DNA of 64,000 bases. Source: Bacteroidota bacterium. GTDB taxonomy: Bacteria > Bacteroidota > Ignavibacteria > Ignavibacteriales > Melioribacteraceae. Of the stretch, positions 1 to 6,921 are shown piece after piece. The stretch is from assembly GCA_018818065.1 (NCBI GenBank), contig JAHISV010000012.1, positions 124,001 to 188,000 of the forward strand. Reading direction: 5' to 3'. Position numbers and translations under genes: made by a program. Under the pieces are notes generated by a model, which saw nothing but the letters and a program-made list of their open reading frames with translations, did no database searches and was not told the origin of the DNA. Position 1 is the stretch's first letter. Each line of letters begins with the position of its first letter.

Positions 1-53
1 AGTCTACTATTCCGGGCGTTCTGGAAGAACTTAAAAAGTTGGGATTATCTTAG
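1..53 (+). CDS. C-terminal end of an upstream gene (partial)
   Basis: The last 16 codons of an open frame enter the window and end at TAG 51-53. The visible tail reads STIPGVLEELKKLGLS. This is too short to assign. Its stop codon overlaps the GTG start of the DUF1704 gene in a TAGTG arrangement, so it is probably the preceding gene of the same operon. Confidence 0.5.
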   Translation, partial: STIPGVLEELKKLGLS

Positions 54-1957
54 TGAAAAAAAACGACGAAATAATAACTGACCTTTTTATCAGCAAGGTA
101 TGTGGAAGGTTAGCTGAAAATTTACAGGTTAGGAGAACACTGCCCGAATGGGGACGTGTAAACATCGACCGGCAATTGCCTTTCCTCTGCATATACCGCC
201 GGGGGAAAGATAAGAGCCCTTCTTTATCTGATTCGCTCATAACCGGAGAAGCTTCCTACTTAACGGCTATTGAAAACCGGAAAAGTCATAAGCAGCTTTC
301 ATCTCTTGTAAAAAACATTGTAAGAACCTTAAAAGAGAATTTCGGATCATTTCTGGTTGTCGAGGTCTGGGTTACAGAGCATGTTCAAACTGAGAATGAA
401 CTGCCCGACTATAACGGAGCTTTCAAAATAATAGCTCCAAAAAAGACAAAGATTACCTCAACCATAGAATCCCTGGAACAATCTCTAAAGAAAATTAAAA
501 TCCGAAGAGAGAATGCCACTGTTGAAGTTATCCATGCTTCAAAAATTACTCCGCCAGGTTTGCCTCCACTAATCACTTATGCTGAGGCTGAGCAACTTGG
601 TTGTCATGTTATCGGGGTAGAAATCAGCTCCATATATTTGGATAGAAAAACCGGAGAAGTTTTTCCACTAATATTCAGGAAACTTAAAAAAAGTTTTACA
701 AGAGCGTTGCAGAACAGTTTTTTTGAATTTACACGCAGCCATACCCCTTTCCGCCCGCCGCATTTTCACTCGCTAGGAAGACGCAGTATGGTTAAAGCGG
801 TTTGGGAGACGGACACTCAGCTTGCGGAAATATGCAACGGTTTCGATTTTCTTTTACAGGTAACACCCATAAATATTGACTCTGCCTGGTCATTTTTTCA
901 GAGGAGTCATTATGAGAAAAAACCCCATTTTATTTACCGTCCGCTTTCTTTGGATCCGGCTACTGCAAAGCGGCAGCTCTTTCAGATACAAATTGAAAGA
1001 ATTGAAGACTCTACATTGGCTCAGCTTTTAAGGGAGCATCAACTTGAGTTGGATCGTAAATTCACCATGCTTATTGACAGAAATACAGAGAGATTTATTT
1101 ACGGTAGTCTGCAACTTTACGGAGCTGTTGACGATTCTTTGATGAAACTGGCTACCGACTTAATAGAGCAACTTCCCCCAAGAAGCCGGGATGAATCTTC
1201 CGGTACTTACGTGGATGCCCTTTCATTTGCTGAGCGGGCTAATGAAGAGCTGGCTTATTACAGAACGATTATCCCCGAAAGCAAATGCAAGGTGGTTGTA
1301 AGAGAAGATATAACCGGCTTAATGGTCTCAAATGGTAATTTGCTTATTGGAGCCAAACTAAAAATACCGGCTACACGCATTGAGGCATTAATTGCCCACG
1401 AAGTGGGAACACATGTGCTTACCTATCTTAACGGGAAATCACAACCGTTACAACAGCTATATATTGGTTTCCCCGGTTACGACGAGCTTCAGGAAGGACT
1501 AGCGGTTCTTTCAGAGTATCTGGTTGGGGGTTTAACAAAACCACGAATGCGTCTGTTGGCTGCAAGAGTGGTTGCAGCACGTCAGATGATTGATGGAGCT
1601 TCTTTCGTTGATGTGTTTCGTCACCTTAATTATGATTATGGTTTTGAACGAAGAACCGCCTTCAATATCGTGATGCGTACCTTTAGGGGCGGGGGGTTAA
1701 CCAAAGATGCTGTTTATTTAAGAGGACTGGTTCAACTTTTAGAGTATCTTAAAAATGGAGGCGCTTTAGAACCCTTATTTGTCGGCAAGATTTCTGCCGA
1801 TCACGTTCCAATTATTAATGAACTGCAATGGCGCAAAGTGCTGCATCCAACTCCCCTGCGCCCGCGTTTTTTGAGCGGACCAGACACCAACAAGAAATTA
1901 AATGACCTGAAAAGTGGTCTTACACCTATGAATTTAATACAGAGGAGCAAAATATGA
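53..1957 (+). CDS. DUF1704/MATCAP-type metallopeptidase (QEGLA motif protein)
   Basis: A 634-residue protein of the family annotated as flavohemoglobin expression-modulating QEGLA motif protein (DUF1704). The C-terminal half carries HEVGTH at residues 449-454 (an HExxxH zinc motif) and QEGLA at 480-484, whose Glu481 would be the third zinc ligand. Eukaryotic members of this family (MATCAP, KIAA0895L) are tyrosine carboxypeptidases acting on tubulin; the bacterial substrate is not established. The N-terminal ~300 residues are less recognisable. There is no signal peptide, so it is probably cytoplasmic. The GTG start is the first in-frame initiator and overlaps the upstream stop. The 3' end overlaps the ATP-grasp gene by 4 nt (ATGA), implying translational coupling. 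Confidence 0.85.
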   Translation: MKKNDEIITDLFISKVCGRLAENLQVRRTLPEWGRVNIDRQLPFLCIYRRGKDKSPSLSDSLITGEASYLTAIENRKSHKQLSSLVKNIVRTLKENFGSFLVVEVWVTEHVQTENELPDYNGAFKIIAPKKTKITSTIESLEQSLKKIKIRRENATVEVIHASKITPPGLPPLITYAEAEQLGCHVIGVEISSIYLDRKTGEVFPLIFRKLKKSFTRALQNSFFEFTRSHTPFRPPHFHSLGRRSMVKAVWETDTQLAEICNGFDFLLQVTPINIDSAWSFFQRSHYEKKPHFIYRPLSLDPATAKRQLFQIQIERIEDSTLAQLLREHQLELDRKFTMLIDRNTERFIYGSLQLYGAVDDSLMKLATDLIEQLPPRSRDESSGTYVDALSFAERANEELAYYRTIIPESKCKVVVREDITGLMVSNGNLLIGAKLKIPATRIEALIAHEVGTHVLTYLNGKSQPLQQLYIGFPGYDELQEGLAVLSEYLVGGLTKPRMRLLAARVVAARQMIDGASFVDVFRHLNYDYGFERRTAFNIVMRTFRGGGLTKDAVYLRGLVQLLEYLKNGGALEPLFVGKISADHVPIINELQWRKVLHPTPLRPRFLSGPDTNKKLNDLKSGLTPMNLIQRSKI

Positions 1958-3000
1958 AAATCGGGTTTGTTGTAAATGATATACAAACAGAGCAGGCAAG
2001 TTATACTACTACACGTCTTTGTATAGCGGCAATTAATCGCGGGCACGAAGTTTGGGTTATGGGGTTAGGCGACTTGGCCTATGATGCCGATGAAAAAATT
2101 AGCGCCCGGGCTCGTACCGTTCCTAAAAAACAATACAAGTCCAACGAGCTTTATCTTACAACACTTCAGGGAAAAAATTCTATAAAGGAAAGAATTACAG
2201 TTGATCATCTGGATGTTTTAATGCTGCGCAGCGATCCTGCTAATGAAACGGGACAAAGAGCATGGGCACAGGTTGCGGGAATAAATTTTGGACGGATTGC
2301 CATGCGCCATGGTGTTATTGTTTTGAATGATCCCAATGGACTTGCAAAGGCGGTTAACAAAACCTACTTTCAGCTTTTTCCGGAAGAAGTGCGACCAAAA
2401 ACACTTATTACCAGAGACATAAAAGAAATTAAAGATTTTGCCAGGGAACAAGGAGGTAATATTGTTCTAAAACCTCTGCAGGGTTCCGGTGGTTCCGGCG
2501 TTTTCCTTGTAACCCCGAATGATAAGTCGAACCTTAACCAGATTGTGGAATCACTATTAAGAGATGGTTATATTGTAGCACAGGAATATTTGCCGGCTGC
2601 CGTTGATGGCGATATAAGACTATTTATGATGAACGGACAACCGATGAAATACAAAGGTAAATACGCCGCCTTCCGCCGTTTAAGAAAAGGTGACGATATG
2701 CGTAGTAATATTCATGCCGGGGGCACACTTGCTCAGGCTTTAATTACCGAGGAGCATTTAAGACTTGCAGAAATTGTGAGACCAAAGCTTGTTCAGGATG
2801 GAATGTTTTTAGTAGGGTTGGATATTGTTGGCGACAAACTAATGGAAATAAACGTCTTCAGTCCCGGTGGTTTGGGAAGTGCACATAGATTTGAAAAAGT
2901 GAATTTTAATAACTCGGTTATCGACGCTTTGGAGAGAAAGGTTGAGTACATGAATTATTACCGCAGAAACTTTGATAATGACGAGATGGCGACCCTCTAA
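1954..3000 (+). CDS. ATP-grasp ligase (glutathione synthase/RimK-like)
   Basis: A 348-residue ATP-grasp protein. The central glycine-rich loop (VLKPLQGSGGSGVFLV) and the late metal-binding segment (MEINVFSPGGLGS) resemble glutathione synthase and RimK ligases, which join a carboxylate to an amine with ATP. The N-terminus (MKIGFVVNDIQTEQASY) looks like the pre-ATP-grasp fold of GshB. It starts inside the last codons of the DUF1704 gene (ATGA overlap), so ligase and putative carboxypeptidase are made together. No glutamate-cysteine ligase lies nearby, so glutathione synthesis is not supported by context. The substrate is unknown. Confidence 0.8.
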   Translation: MKIGFVVNDIQTEQASYTTTRLCIAAINRGHEVWVMGLGDLAYDADEKISARARTVPKKQYKSNELYLTTLQGKNSIKERITVDHLDVLMLRSDPANETGQRAWAQVAGINFGRIAMRHGVIVLNDPNGLAKAVNKTYFQLFPEEVRPKTLITRDIKEIKDFAREQGGNIVLKPLQGSGGSGVFLVTPNDKSNLNQIVESLLRDGYIVAQEYLPAAVDGDIRLFMMNGQPMKYKGKYAAFRRLRKGDDMRSNIHAGGTLAQALITEEHLRLAEIVRPKLVQDGMFLVGLDIVGDKLMEINVFSPGGLGSAHRFEKVNFNNSVIDALERKVEYMNYYRRNFDNDEMATL

Positions 3001-3030
3001 TTAGATGGTTTCGGGTTTTGGATTTTGGAT

Positions 3031-3149
3031 TTCTGGCTTCTGGTTTCTGGCTTCTGGTTTCTGGCTTCTGATTTCTGGCTTCTGGCTTCTGATTTCTGGC
3101 TTCTGATTTCTGATTTCTGATTTCTGGCTTCTGGCTTCTGGTTTCTGGC
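3031..3149 (+). repeat. heptanucleotide tandem array, 17 units of TTCTGRY
   Basis: There are 119 bp of contiguous 7-bp units: TTCTGGC, TTCTGGT and TTCTGAT in mixed order, exactly 17 units. Degenerate heptads (TTTGGAT) extend upstream to about 3010. The array sits between the ATP-grasp stop and the outer-membrane protein gene. The mixed units resemble the short tandemly repeated repetitive heptamers described in cyanobacteria. Confidence 0.9.
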
Positions 3150-3189
3150 ATCAAGATATTATTCATATTCATAAATACGGGGAGTAAGA

Positions 3190-3936
3190 ATGAGACTTAA
3201 AAGTTTGCTATTAGTTTTAATAGTGATAGCATCAGTAAATTTGTTTGGTCAAACCTTTGTAACAGACAGACCTGATTACACCGAATCTGCCTTAGTGATT
3301 GTTCCTGGAATGGTTCAGTTGGAAATGGGAGTTGGTTATTCCGAAATGGGAGACCTTAGTGTAACAGCATACCCAAATCTGCTAGCAAGAATAGGCGTTG
3401 TAAAAAATCTGGAAGTAAGAGTGGGGTTCCCGGGCTGGATTACACCAAAAGTTGGTGATAACAGTGAAACCTACCTTAACGATCTCCTTTTCGAGGCAAA
3501 ATATCAGATTTCTAAAAAAAGAGCTTCCGTGCCGATGGCGATTCTATTAATTATGACACTCCCTTCCGGGGATGACGAAGTATCTTCCGGCAGCCCGAAT
3601 ATAGGAGCTAAATTTGCGGCTTCATTCGACCTGAATAATCAATTTTCGGTTGGTGCAAATGTAGGAGCTGTTTCAGTTGAAGCAAATGACGAACGTGAAA
3701 TTCTTGTGCTGGGATCGGTTAATTTGGGTATGAGTATCAGCAATAAACTGGGCGCATTTGTAGAAGTATTTGCCGAGGCTCCCGGGAACAAAGCATGGGC
3801 GCCCATGATTGACGGAGGATTTACCTTTCTTATTACTCCGACCAACCAGCTGGACTTTTACGCGGGTACAGGTTTGAATGACTACGGACCGGATTTTATT
3901 ATTGGAGGTGGATTTAGTACCAGATTTGGATGGTAG
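3190..3936 (+). CDS. outer-membrane transporter-like protein (Phenol_MetA_deg-like)
   Basis: A 248-residue exported protein. Residues 1-20 form a signal peptide ending LFGQ. The mature start TFVTDRPDYTESALVIVPG, followed by alternating aromatic and glycine-rich strands up to a terminal ...TRFGW, matches the MetA-pathway phenol-degradation/transporter beta-barrel family. It is likely an outer-membrane barrel of unknown cargo. The ATG at 3190 follows a GGGGAG Shine-Dalgarno-like stretch. Both flanks carry heptanucleotide arrays, so it is probably transcribed alone. Confidence 0.7.
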   Translation: MRLKSLLLVLIVIASVNLFGQTFVTDRPDYTESALVIVPGMVQLEMGVGYSEMGDLSVTAYPNLLARIGVVKNLEVRVGFPGWITPKVGDNSETYLNDLLFEAKYQISKKRASVPMAILLIMTLPSGDDEVSSGSPNIGAKFAASFDLNNQFSVGANVGAVSVEANDEREILVLGSVNLGMSISNKLGAFVEVFAEAPGNKAWAPMIDGGFTFLITPTNQLDFYAGTGLNDYGPDFIIGGGFSTRFGW

Positions 3937-3938
3937 GG

Positions 3939-4001
3939 TAGATTTTAGACTTTAGATTTTAGTAATTAGACTTTAGATTTTAGACATCAGACTGTTAGAT
4001 G
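3939..4001 (+). repeat. degenerate heptanucleotide array, 9 units of TAGAYTT
   Basis: Immediately after the stop codon at 3936, nine 7-bp units can be read: TAGATTT, TAGACTT and variants such as TAGTAAT and TAGACAT. The period is the same as in the array at 3031-3149 but the sequence differs. Confidence 0.75.
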
Positions 4002-4273
4002 CAAGTCAGTAGTCAGAAAATATTATAAAGTTAGAAAAACCATTATAAAATTGTGTGATGCTTTCTTTATGATAAACCGTTCAATTCAAGGATAAATTTT
4101 ACAATACCCCTACCCTTTTAAGTATTAAACTATTATATTTACCATCACTTAGGAATCTGCCCGCCAAATGGAACGGCGGACAAGCCCGTCAAAAATACAG
4201 CCGGGCAAGCCATGCCTAAAGACCAGTCTGTTGGGGACTGCAAAAAAGCAATTAATATTTAGTATGATTATTA
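4002..4273. other. intergenic region upstream of the integron integrase
   Basis: This AT-rich spacer has no convincing gene. The only structure seen is a short palindrome, CCGCC at 4161-4165 with GGCGG at 4175-4179, and a weak CAGTC/GACTG pair near 4230. A similar CCGCC...GGCGG hairpin lies inside the attC-like site after the OLD gene. Confidence 0.5.
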
Positions 4274-5149
4274 ATGGCTGAAAAAAACAAAATAGAAAAA
4301 GCAAAACCAAAGCTTCTTGAGCAAGTGCATATAACGATGCGCACGCTCCGTTACAGTAAAAAGACTGAAGAAGCTTATACTAAATGGATAAAAGAATACG
4401 TGATTTTTAATGACAAACGGCATCCAAATAGTCTTTCTAAAGAAGAAGTTTCAAATTTTCTATCACACCTTGCAATACACAAGCAAGTATCAGCTTCAAC
4501 TCAAAACCAGGCATTGTGTGCAATTGTCTTTTTATATAAGAAAGTTTTAGGTAGTGAATTAGGATGGCTGGAAGATGTTGTAAGAGCACATAAGAGCCAG
4601 AGAATTCCAGTTGTTTTTTCAAAAGACGAAGCAAAAAAAATAATATCTTTTCTACAAGGAGTTCCAAAAATAATAGCCTCAATATTATACGGTAGCGGGT
4701 TAAGATTAAACGAATGTTTGAACCTGCGAGTACTTGATGTTGATATTGAGAATAAATCAATTAACGTTAGGAGAGGCAAAGGGGACAAAGACAGAACCAC
4801 TGTTCTTCCAAGAACGCTTATTCCTGAATTAAGTGAACAAATTTCGAAAATAAAGGAAATCCATTACAGAGATCTTAAGGATGGTTATGGAGAAACAATT
4901 CTTCCAGATTCACTAGATCTAAAATATCCAAATGCTTCCAGAGAATTCAAGTGGCAATTTGTATTTCCTGCAGATAAGAGAACCAGGAATAAAATAAATG
5001 GGAAAATATTTAGATATCCCCTTCATGAATCATCAGTACAAAAGGCAATAAAAATAGCCTTAAAAAAATCCAAAATTGAAAAGAAAGCCGCTTCTCACAC
5101 TTTCCGGCATTCTGCCCGTGAGATATTTTATAGTGCAAATTTAGCATGA
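4274..5149 (+). CDS. intI: integron integrase (IntI-type tyrosine recombinase), interrupted 5' part
   Basis: The N-terminal 280 codons of an IntI-type tyrosine recombinase, followed by 11 foreign codons and TGA. Seen: a SAM-like core-binding domain (~15-100), the catalytic Arg box (YGSGLRLNE), and the IntI-specific insert (KYPNASREFKWQFVFP) that separates IntI from XerC/D. The HxxR box HTFRHS is at residues 275-280. At that point the frame is broken by an inserted GIY-YIG element. The missing C-terminus, including the GH box and Tyr nucleophile, resumes in the same frame at 5408. The uninterrupted protein would be 325 residues, the normal IntI length. As it stands the product lacks its nucleophile and should be inactive. 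Confidence 0.88.
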   Translation: MAEKNKIEKAKPKLLEQVHITMRTLRYSKKTEEAYTKWIKEYVIFNDKRHPNSLSKEEVSNFLSHLAIHKQVSASTQNQALCAIVFLYKKVLGSELGWLEDVVRAHKSQRIPVVFSKDEAKKIISFLQGVPKIIASILYGSGLRLNECLNLRVLDVDIENKSINVRRGKGDKDRTTVLPRTLIPELSEQISKIKEIHYRDLKDGYGETILPDSLDLKYPNASREFKWQFVFPADKRTRNKINGKIFRYPLHESSVQKAIKIALKKSKIEKKAASHTFRHSAREIFYSANLA

Positions 5150-5407
5150 ATTGTTTTTACGTTTATATATTGCAGTCAGAGAAAGATTCTAACTTTTATA
5201 CTGGCTATACTAAAGACATAAATAAAAGATTGACCGAACATAATTCTGGTCGCGTTGAATCAACCAAAAATAGAAGACCCTTTAGGTTAGTTTATTGGGA
5301 GGGATGTTTAAACCAACAGGATGCCACAAGACGAGAAAAATATTTAAAAACAGCCTGGGGTAAAAGATACATTAAAAATAGACTTAATAATTATCTCACG
5401 GGTTAAA
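5114..5407 (+). mobile_element. 294-bp GIY-YIG insertion element with 11-bp inverted repeats near its ends
   Basis: Joining HTFRHS (ending 5113) to FATHLL (from 5408) restores the consensus IntI sequence, so these 294 bp are an insertion. Near its two ends lie perfect inverted repeats: CCCGTGAGATA at 5115-5125 and TATCTCACGGG at 5392-5402. The GIY-YIG gene fills almost all of it, leaving about 30 nt outside the coding sequence. That is too little for a group I intron ribozyme. In-frame stops rule out an intein. No clear target duplication is visible. It is best described as a compact homing-type or transposon-like element. Confidence 0.75.
5146..5406 (+). CDS. GIY-YIG endonuclease (UPF0213/URI-type), carried inside intI
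   Basis: An 86-residue protein that is nearly all GIY-YIG domain: YVYILQS at residues 5-11 and YTGYT for the GIY-YIG core, KRLTEHNSG with the conserved Arg, and ATRREKYLK with the catalytic Glu. This UPF0213/YhbQ-like single-domain family cuts DNA. The ATG overlaps the truncated integrase stop in an ATGA motif, so it can be translated by coupling. Its TAA lies 1 nt before the integrase frame resumes. It probably drives insertion at, or homing to, the conserved integrase active-site codons; that role is inferred from position. Confidence 0.85.
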   Translation: MNCFYVYILQSEKDSNFYTGYTKDINKRLTEHNSGRVESTKNRRPFRLVYWEGCLNQQDATRREKYLKTAWGKRYIKNRLNNYLTG

Positions 5408-5545
5408 TTTGCCACTCATTTATTGAGTGACGGTTATGATATAAGAACTATACAAGAATTGCTGGGGCATAAATCCCTGCGGACAACAATGATTTACACA
5501 CATGTTTTAAAAAACATGTGCGGCGTTAAAAGCCCTCTGGACTAA
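5408..5545 (+). pseudogene. intI: integron integrase, displaced C-terminal part
   Basis: Forty-five codons in the same frame as the upstream integrase, with no start codon of their own. They read [21 protein letters not shown], followed by [11 protein letters not shown] and a terminal SPLD. They contain the GH box and the Tyr nucleophile of tyrosine recombinases and the IntI hallmark ending VKSPLD. They are separated from the first part only by the 294-bp GIY-YIG element. Function would need excision of the element, or RNA-level or protein-level joining. Confidence 0.85.
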
Positions 5546-5549
5546 CGCT

Positions 5550-5582
5550 GCGTTAGATCGGAAAAATCTTCCGTTCTAACGC
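5550..5582 (+). repeat. hairpin just after the integrase stop
   Basis: GCGTTAGA (5550-5557) pairs with TCTAACGC (5575-5582), and inside it CGGAA (5559-5563) pairs with TTCCG (5569-5573). This gives an almost perfect 33-nt palindrome. The GTTAGAT part resembles an integron R-box (GTTRRRY). No T-tract follows, so an attC/attI-related structure is as likely as a terminator. Confidence 0.55.
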
Positions 5583-5659
5583 ATTGGTGTTCATGCAAAA
5601 TAGTTCGTTTTTGTACGATAAGAAAAGCTTTCTGCCAGTATTAGACAAAAGCACAAGTC

Positions 5660-5688
5660 GTTATTCCCGACAATATTGCGGGAATAAC
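5660..5688. repeat. 10-bp perfect inverted repeat before the first cassette
   Basis: GTTATTCCCG (5660-5669) and CGGGAATAAC (5679-5688) flank a 9-nt loop. The flank on the plus side is A-rich, so it could terminate minus-strand transcription only poorly. It lies between the integrase remnant and the putative attI core. Confidence 0.55.
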
Positions 5689-5737
5689 AGAAAAAAACAA
5701 GGAATTTATCCCCGTTTGGGGGTCTTGATAAATATAT

Positions 5738-5743
5738 GTTATA
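5738..5743 (+). other. putative attI-like core GTTATA
   Basis: A GTTATA hexamer sits 43 nt before the first cassette gene. It is the same hexamer that ends both attC-like sites (6899-6904, 8884-8889), as expected if recombination occurs at a shared G/TTATA core. The call rests on this match and on position alone. Confidence 0.35.
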
Positions 5744-5780
5744 AGCTTAATAATTATTTTAATAACAATAAGAAATAATA

Positions 5781-6617
5781 ATGGAACCGTTATCAATTAT
5801 AGCTATTGGTGCAGCAGTTGGTGGTGCGGCTGGAAAATTTGTTGAAAAAGCTTGGGATTCTGGCGAAAAATGGATTCAATCCTATTTTAAAGATCATAAA
5901 GATGTAGCACAAAAAAAAGCAACAGATAATACAATGGACTTTCTTAATGAATTAGCTCATAAAGTTAAGATGTTGGAAGAATCAAAACAAATTACAAAAG
6001 AGAAAATAGAATCTTCACAAGATCATCCAGATTTTTCAGCAATGCTTCAAAAAGCACTTCTAACATCAGCCCAAACTGATAGTAAAGACAAGCATATTAT
6101 ACTTGCTCGTCTTGTTTCTGAGAGAATGAAATCAGAACCAGAATCAATTTTATCATTGGGCTCTAAGATGGCTTGTGATGCCATATCCTATGCAACTGTA
6201 AATCAGCTATTTGTATTAGGTTTAGCGGCGAATTTTTATGGCATTCGTCCTACTCCATTTCCTCCACCTGGTATTAATGAAACAAATTTTCAAGATTTTA
6301 TGGATAACTGGTTAACACAACGTCTTAAACCTTACGAAACAATTATATTCAGACAGCTAGATATAATCCATTTAGAATCTTTATCGTGTTTAAAAGTAAA
6401 CACGTTTGTTGGTCGCTCTTTGAATAATATGTTCAAAAAAGAACAATTGATTTATGATTTCGAAAAAATGAAAGACAATAATTTACGTGATGCAATGAAA
6501 AAGATCTGGGAAGAAGGTTTACAAAAAGTAGACTTGACAACTGTTGGGCAGATAATTGGTGTTTCAGTTTCAGATTTATTGTGCAAAACGAATACTAGTT
6601 TTAGTGGATGGGAATAA
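5781..6617 (+). CDS. cassette 1: LPO_1073/Vpar_1526-like hypothetical protein
   Basis: A 278-residue protein without catalytic motifs I can identify. A glycine/alanine-rich hydrophobic N-terminus (residues 5-20) precedes an amphipathic, probably coiled-coil stretch. Then comes a block, TDSKDKHIILARLVSERM, that resembles the LPO_1073/Vpar_1526 family of unknown function. The gene is flanked by GTTATA on the left and a long palindromic attC-like site on the right, so it behaves as an integron cassette. Its neighbours (OLD nuclease, toxin-antitoxin) suggest, without proof, a defence or stabilisation role. The sequence is visibly more A+T-rich than the flanking housekeeping genes. Confidence 0.6.
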   Translation: MEPLSIIAIGAAVGGAAGKFVEKAWDSGEKWIQSYFKDHKDVAQKKATDNTMDFLNELAHKVKMLEESKQITKEKIESSQDHPDFSAMLQKALLTSAQTDSKDKHIILARLVSERMKSEPESILSLGSKMACDAISYATVNQLFVLGLAANFYGIRPTPFPPPGINETNFQDFMDNWLTQRLKPYETIIFRQLDIIHLESLSCLKVNTFVGRSLNNMFKKEQLIYDFEKMKDNNLRDAMKKIWEEGLQKVDLTTVGQIIGVSVSDLLCKTNTSFSGWE

Positions 6618-6681
6618 ATTTCTAAATGCAATTCAGCAGTATTATTGGTAAAAGTATTGTATTGGAAAAATGTGTAACGCT

Positions 6682-6904
6682 TATAACCAGCAAATCAACA
6701 CGGACGCCGTTTTCAAAGCGGCATTTGTGTAGTTCTTAAGTTTAGTGATAAATAAAACATTGCTGTTCAGCAGTGTACAAAAAAATTAAATTGTTGCAAC
6801 CGGCTTGTGCAGACGAATATACAATCCGGTTGCTAAATTATTGGCGTTGTACTTTTAATCGGCATTCCTGTGTTGGGGCGCCGGTTATTTGCAACATCGT
6901 TATA
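6682..6904 (+). repeat. attC-like recombination site 1 (long palindrome)
   Basis: The site opens with TATAACCAGCAAAT (from 6682) and closes with ATTTGCAACATCGTTATA (to 6904), so the outer boxes are inverted complements of each other. Inside are a GCCG/CGGC hairpin near 6705-6724 and an 8-bp stem GCAACCGG (6796-6803) with CCGGTTGC (6826-6833). Several blocks (TAGTTCTTA, CAGTGTAC, GCATTCCTGT, TTGGGG/TGGGGG) recur in the same order in the site at 8651-8889. At 223 bp it exceeds the usual 57-141 bp attC range. Confidence 0.65.
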
Positions 6905-6921
6905 TTTCCATTGGAGTATTA

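Noticed and set aside
1954..3000. Glutathione synthase (gshB) by name
   Set aside because: The ATP-grasp fold fits, but there is no gshA or other glutathione gene nearby and its partner is a carboxypeptidase, so the specific name is not supported.
3031..3149. Possible CRISPR array
   Set aside because: Units are 7 bp and contiguous, without spacers; this is a simple tandem repeat.
2918..3172. Minus-strand frame rich in RNQKPEARNQKPE repeats
   Set aside because: It is the heptanucleotide array read in frame; the peptide periodicity follows from the 7-bp repeat and the frame overlaps a real gene.
5114..5407. Group I intron or intein inside the integrase
   Set aside because: Only ~33 nt lie outside the GIY-YIG gene, too few for a ribozyme, and in-frame stops exclude an intein. 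The RNA-pairing potential of the end repeats is noted as unresolved.
5584..5778. 64-residue plus-strand frame before cassette 1
   Set aside because: It spans the perfect inverted repeat and the putative recombination core, has no protein-like pattern, and lacks a ribosome site.
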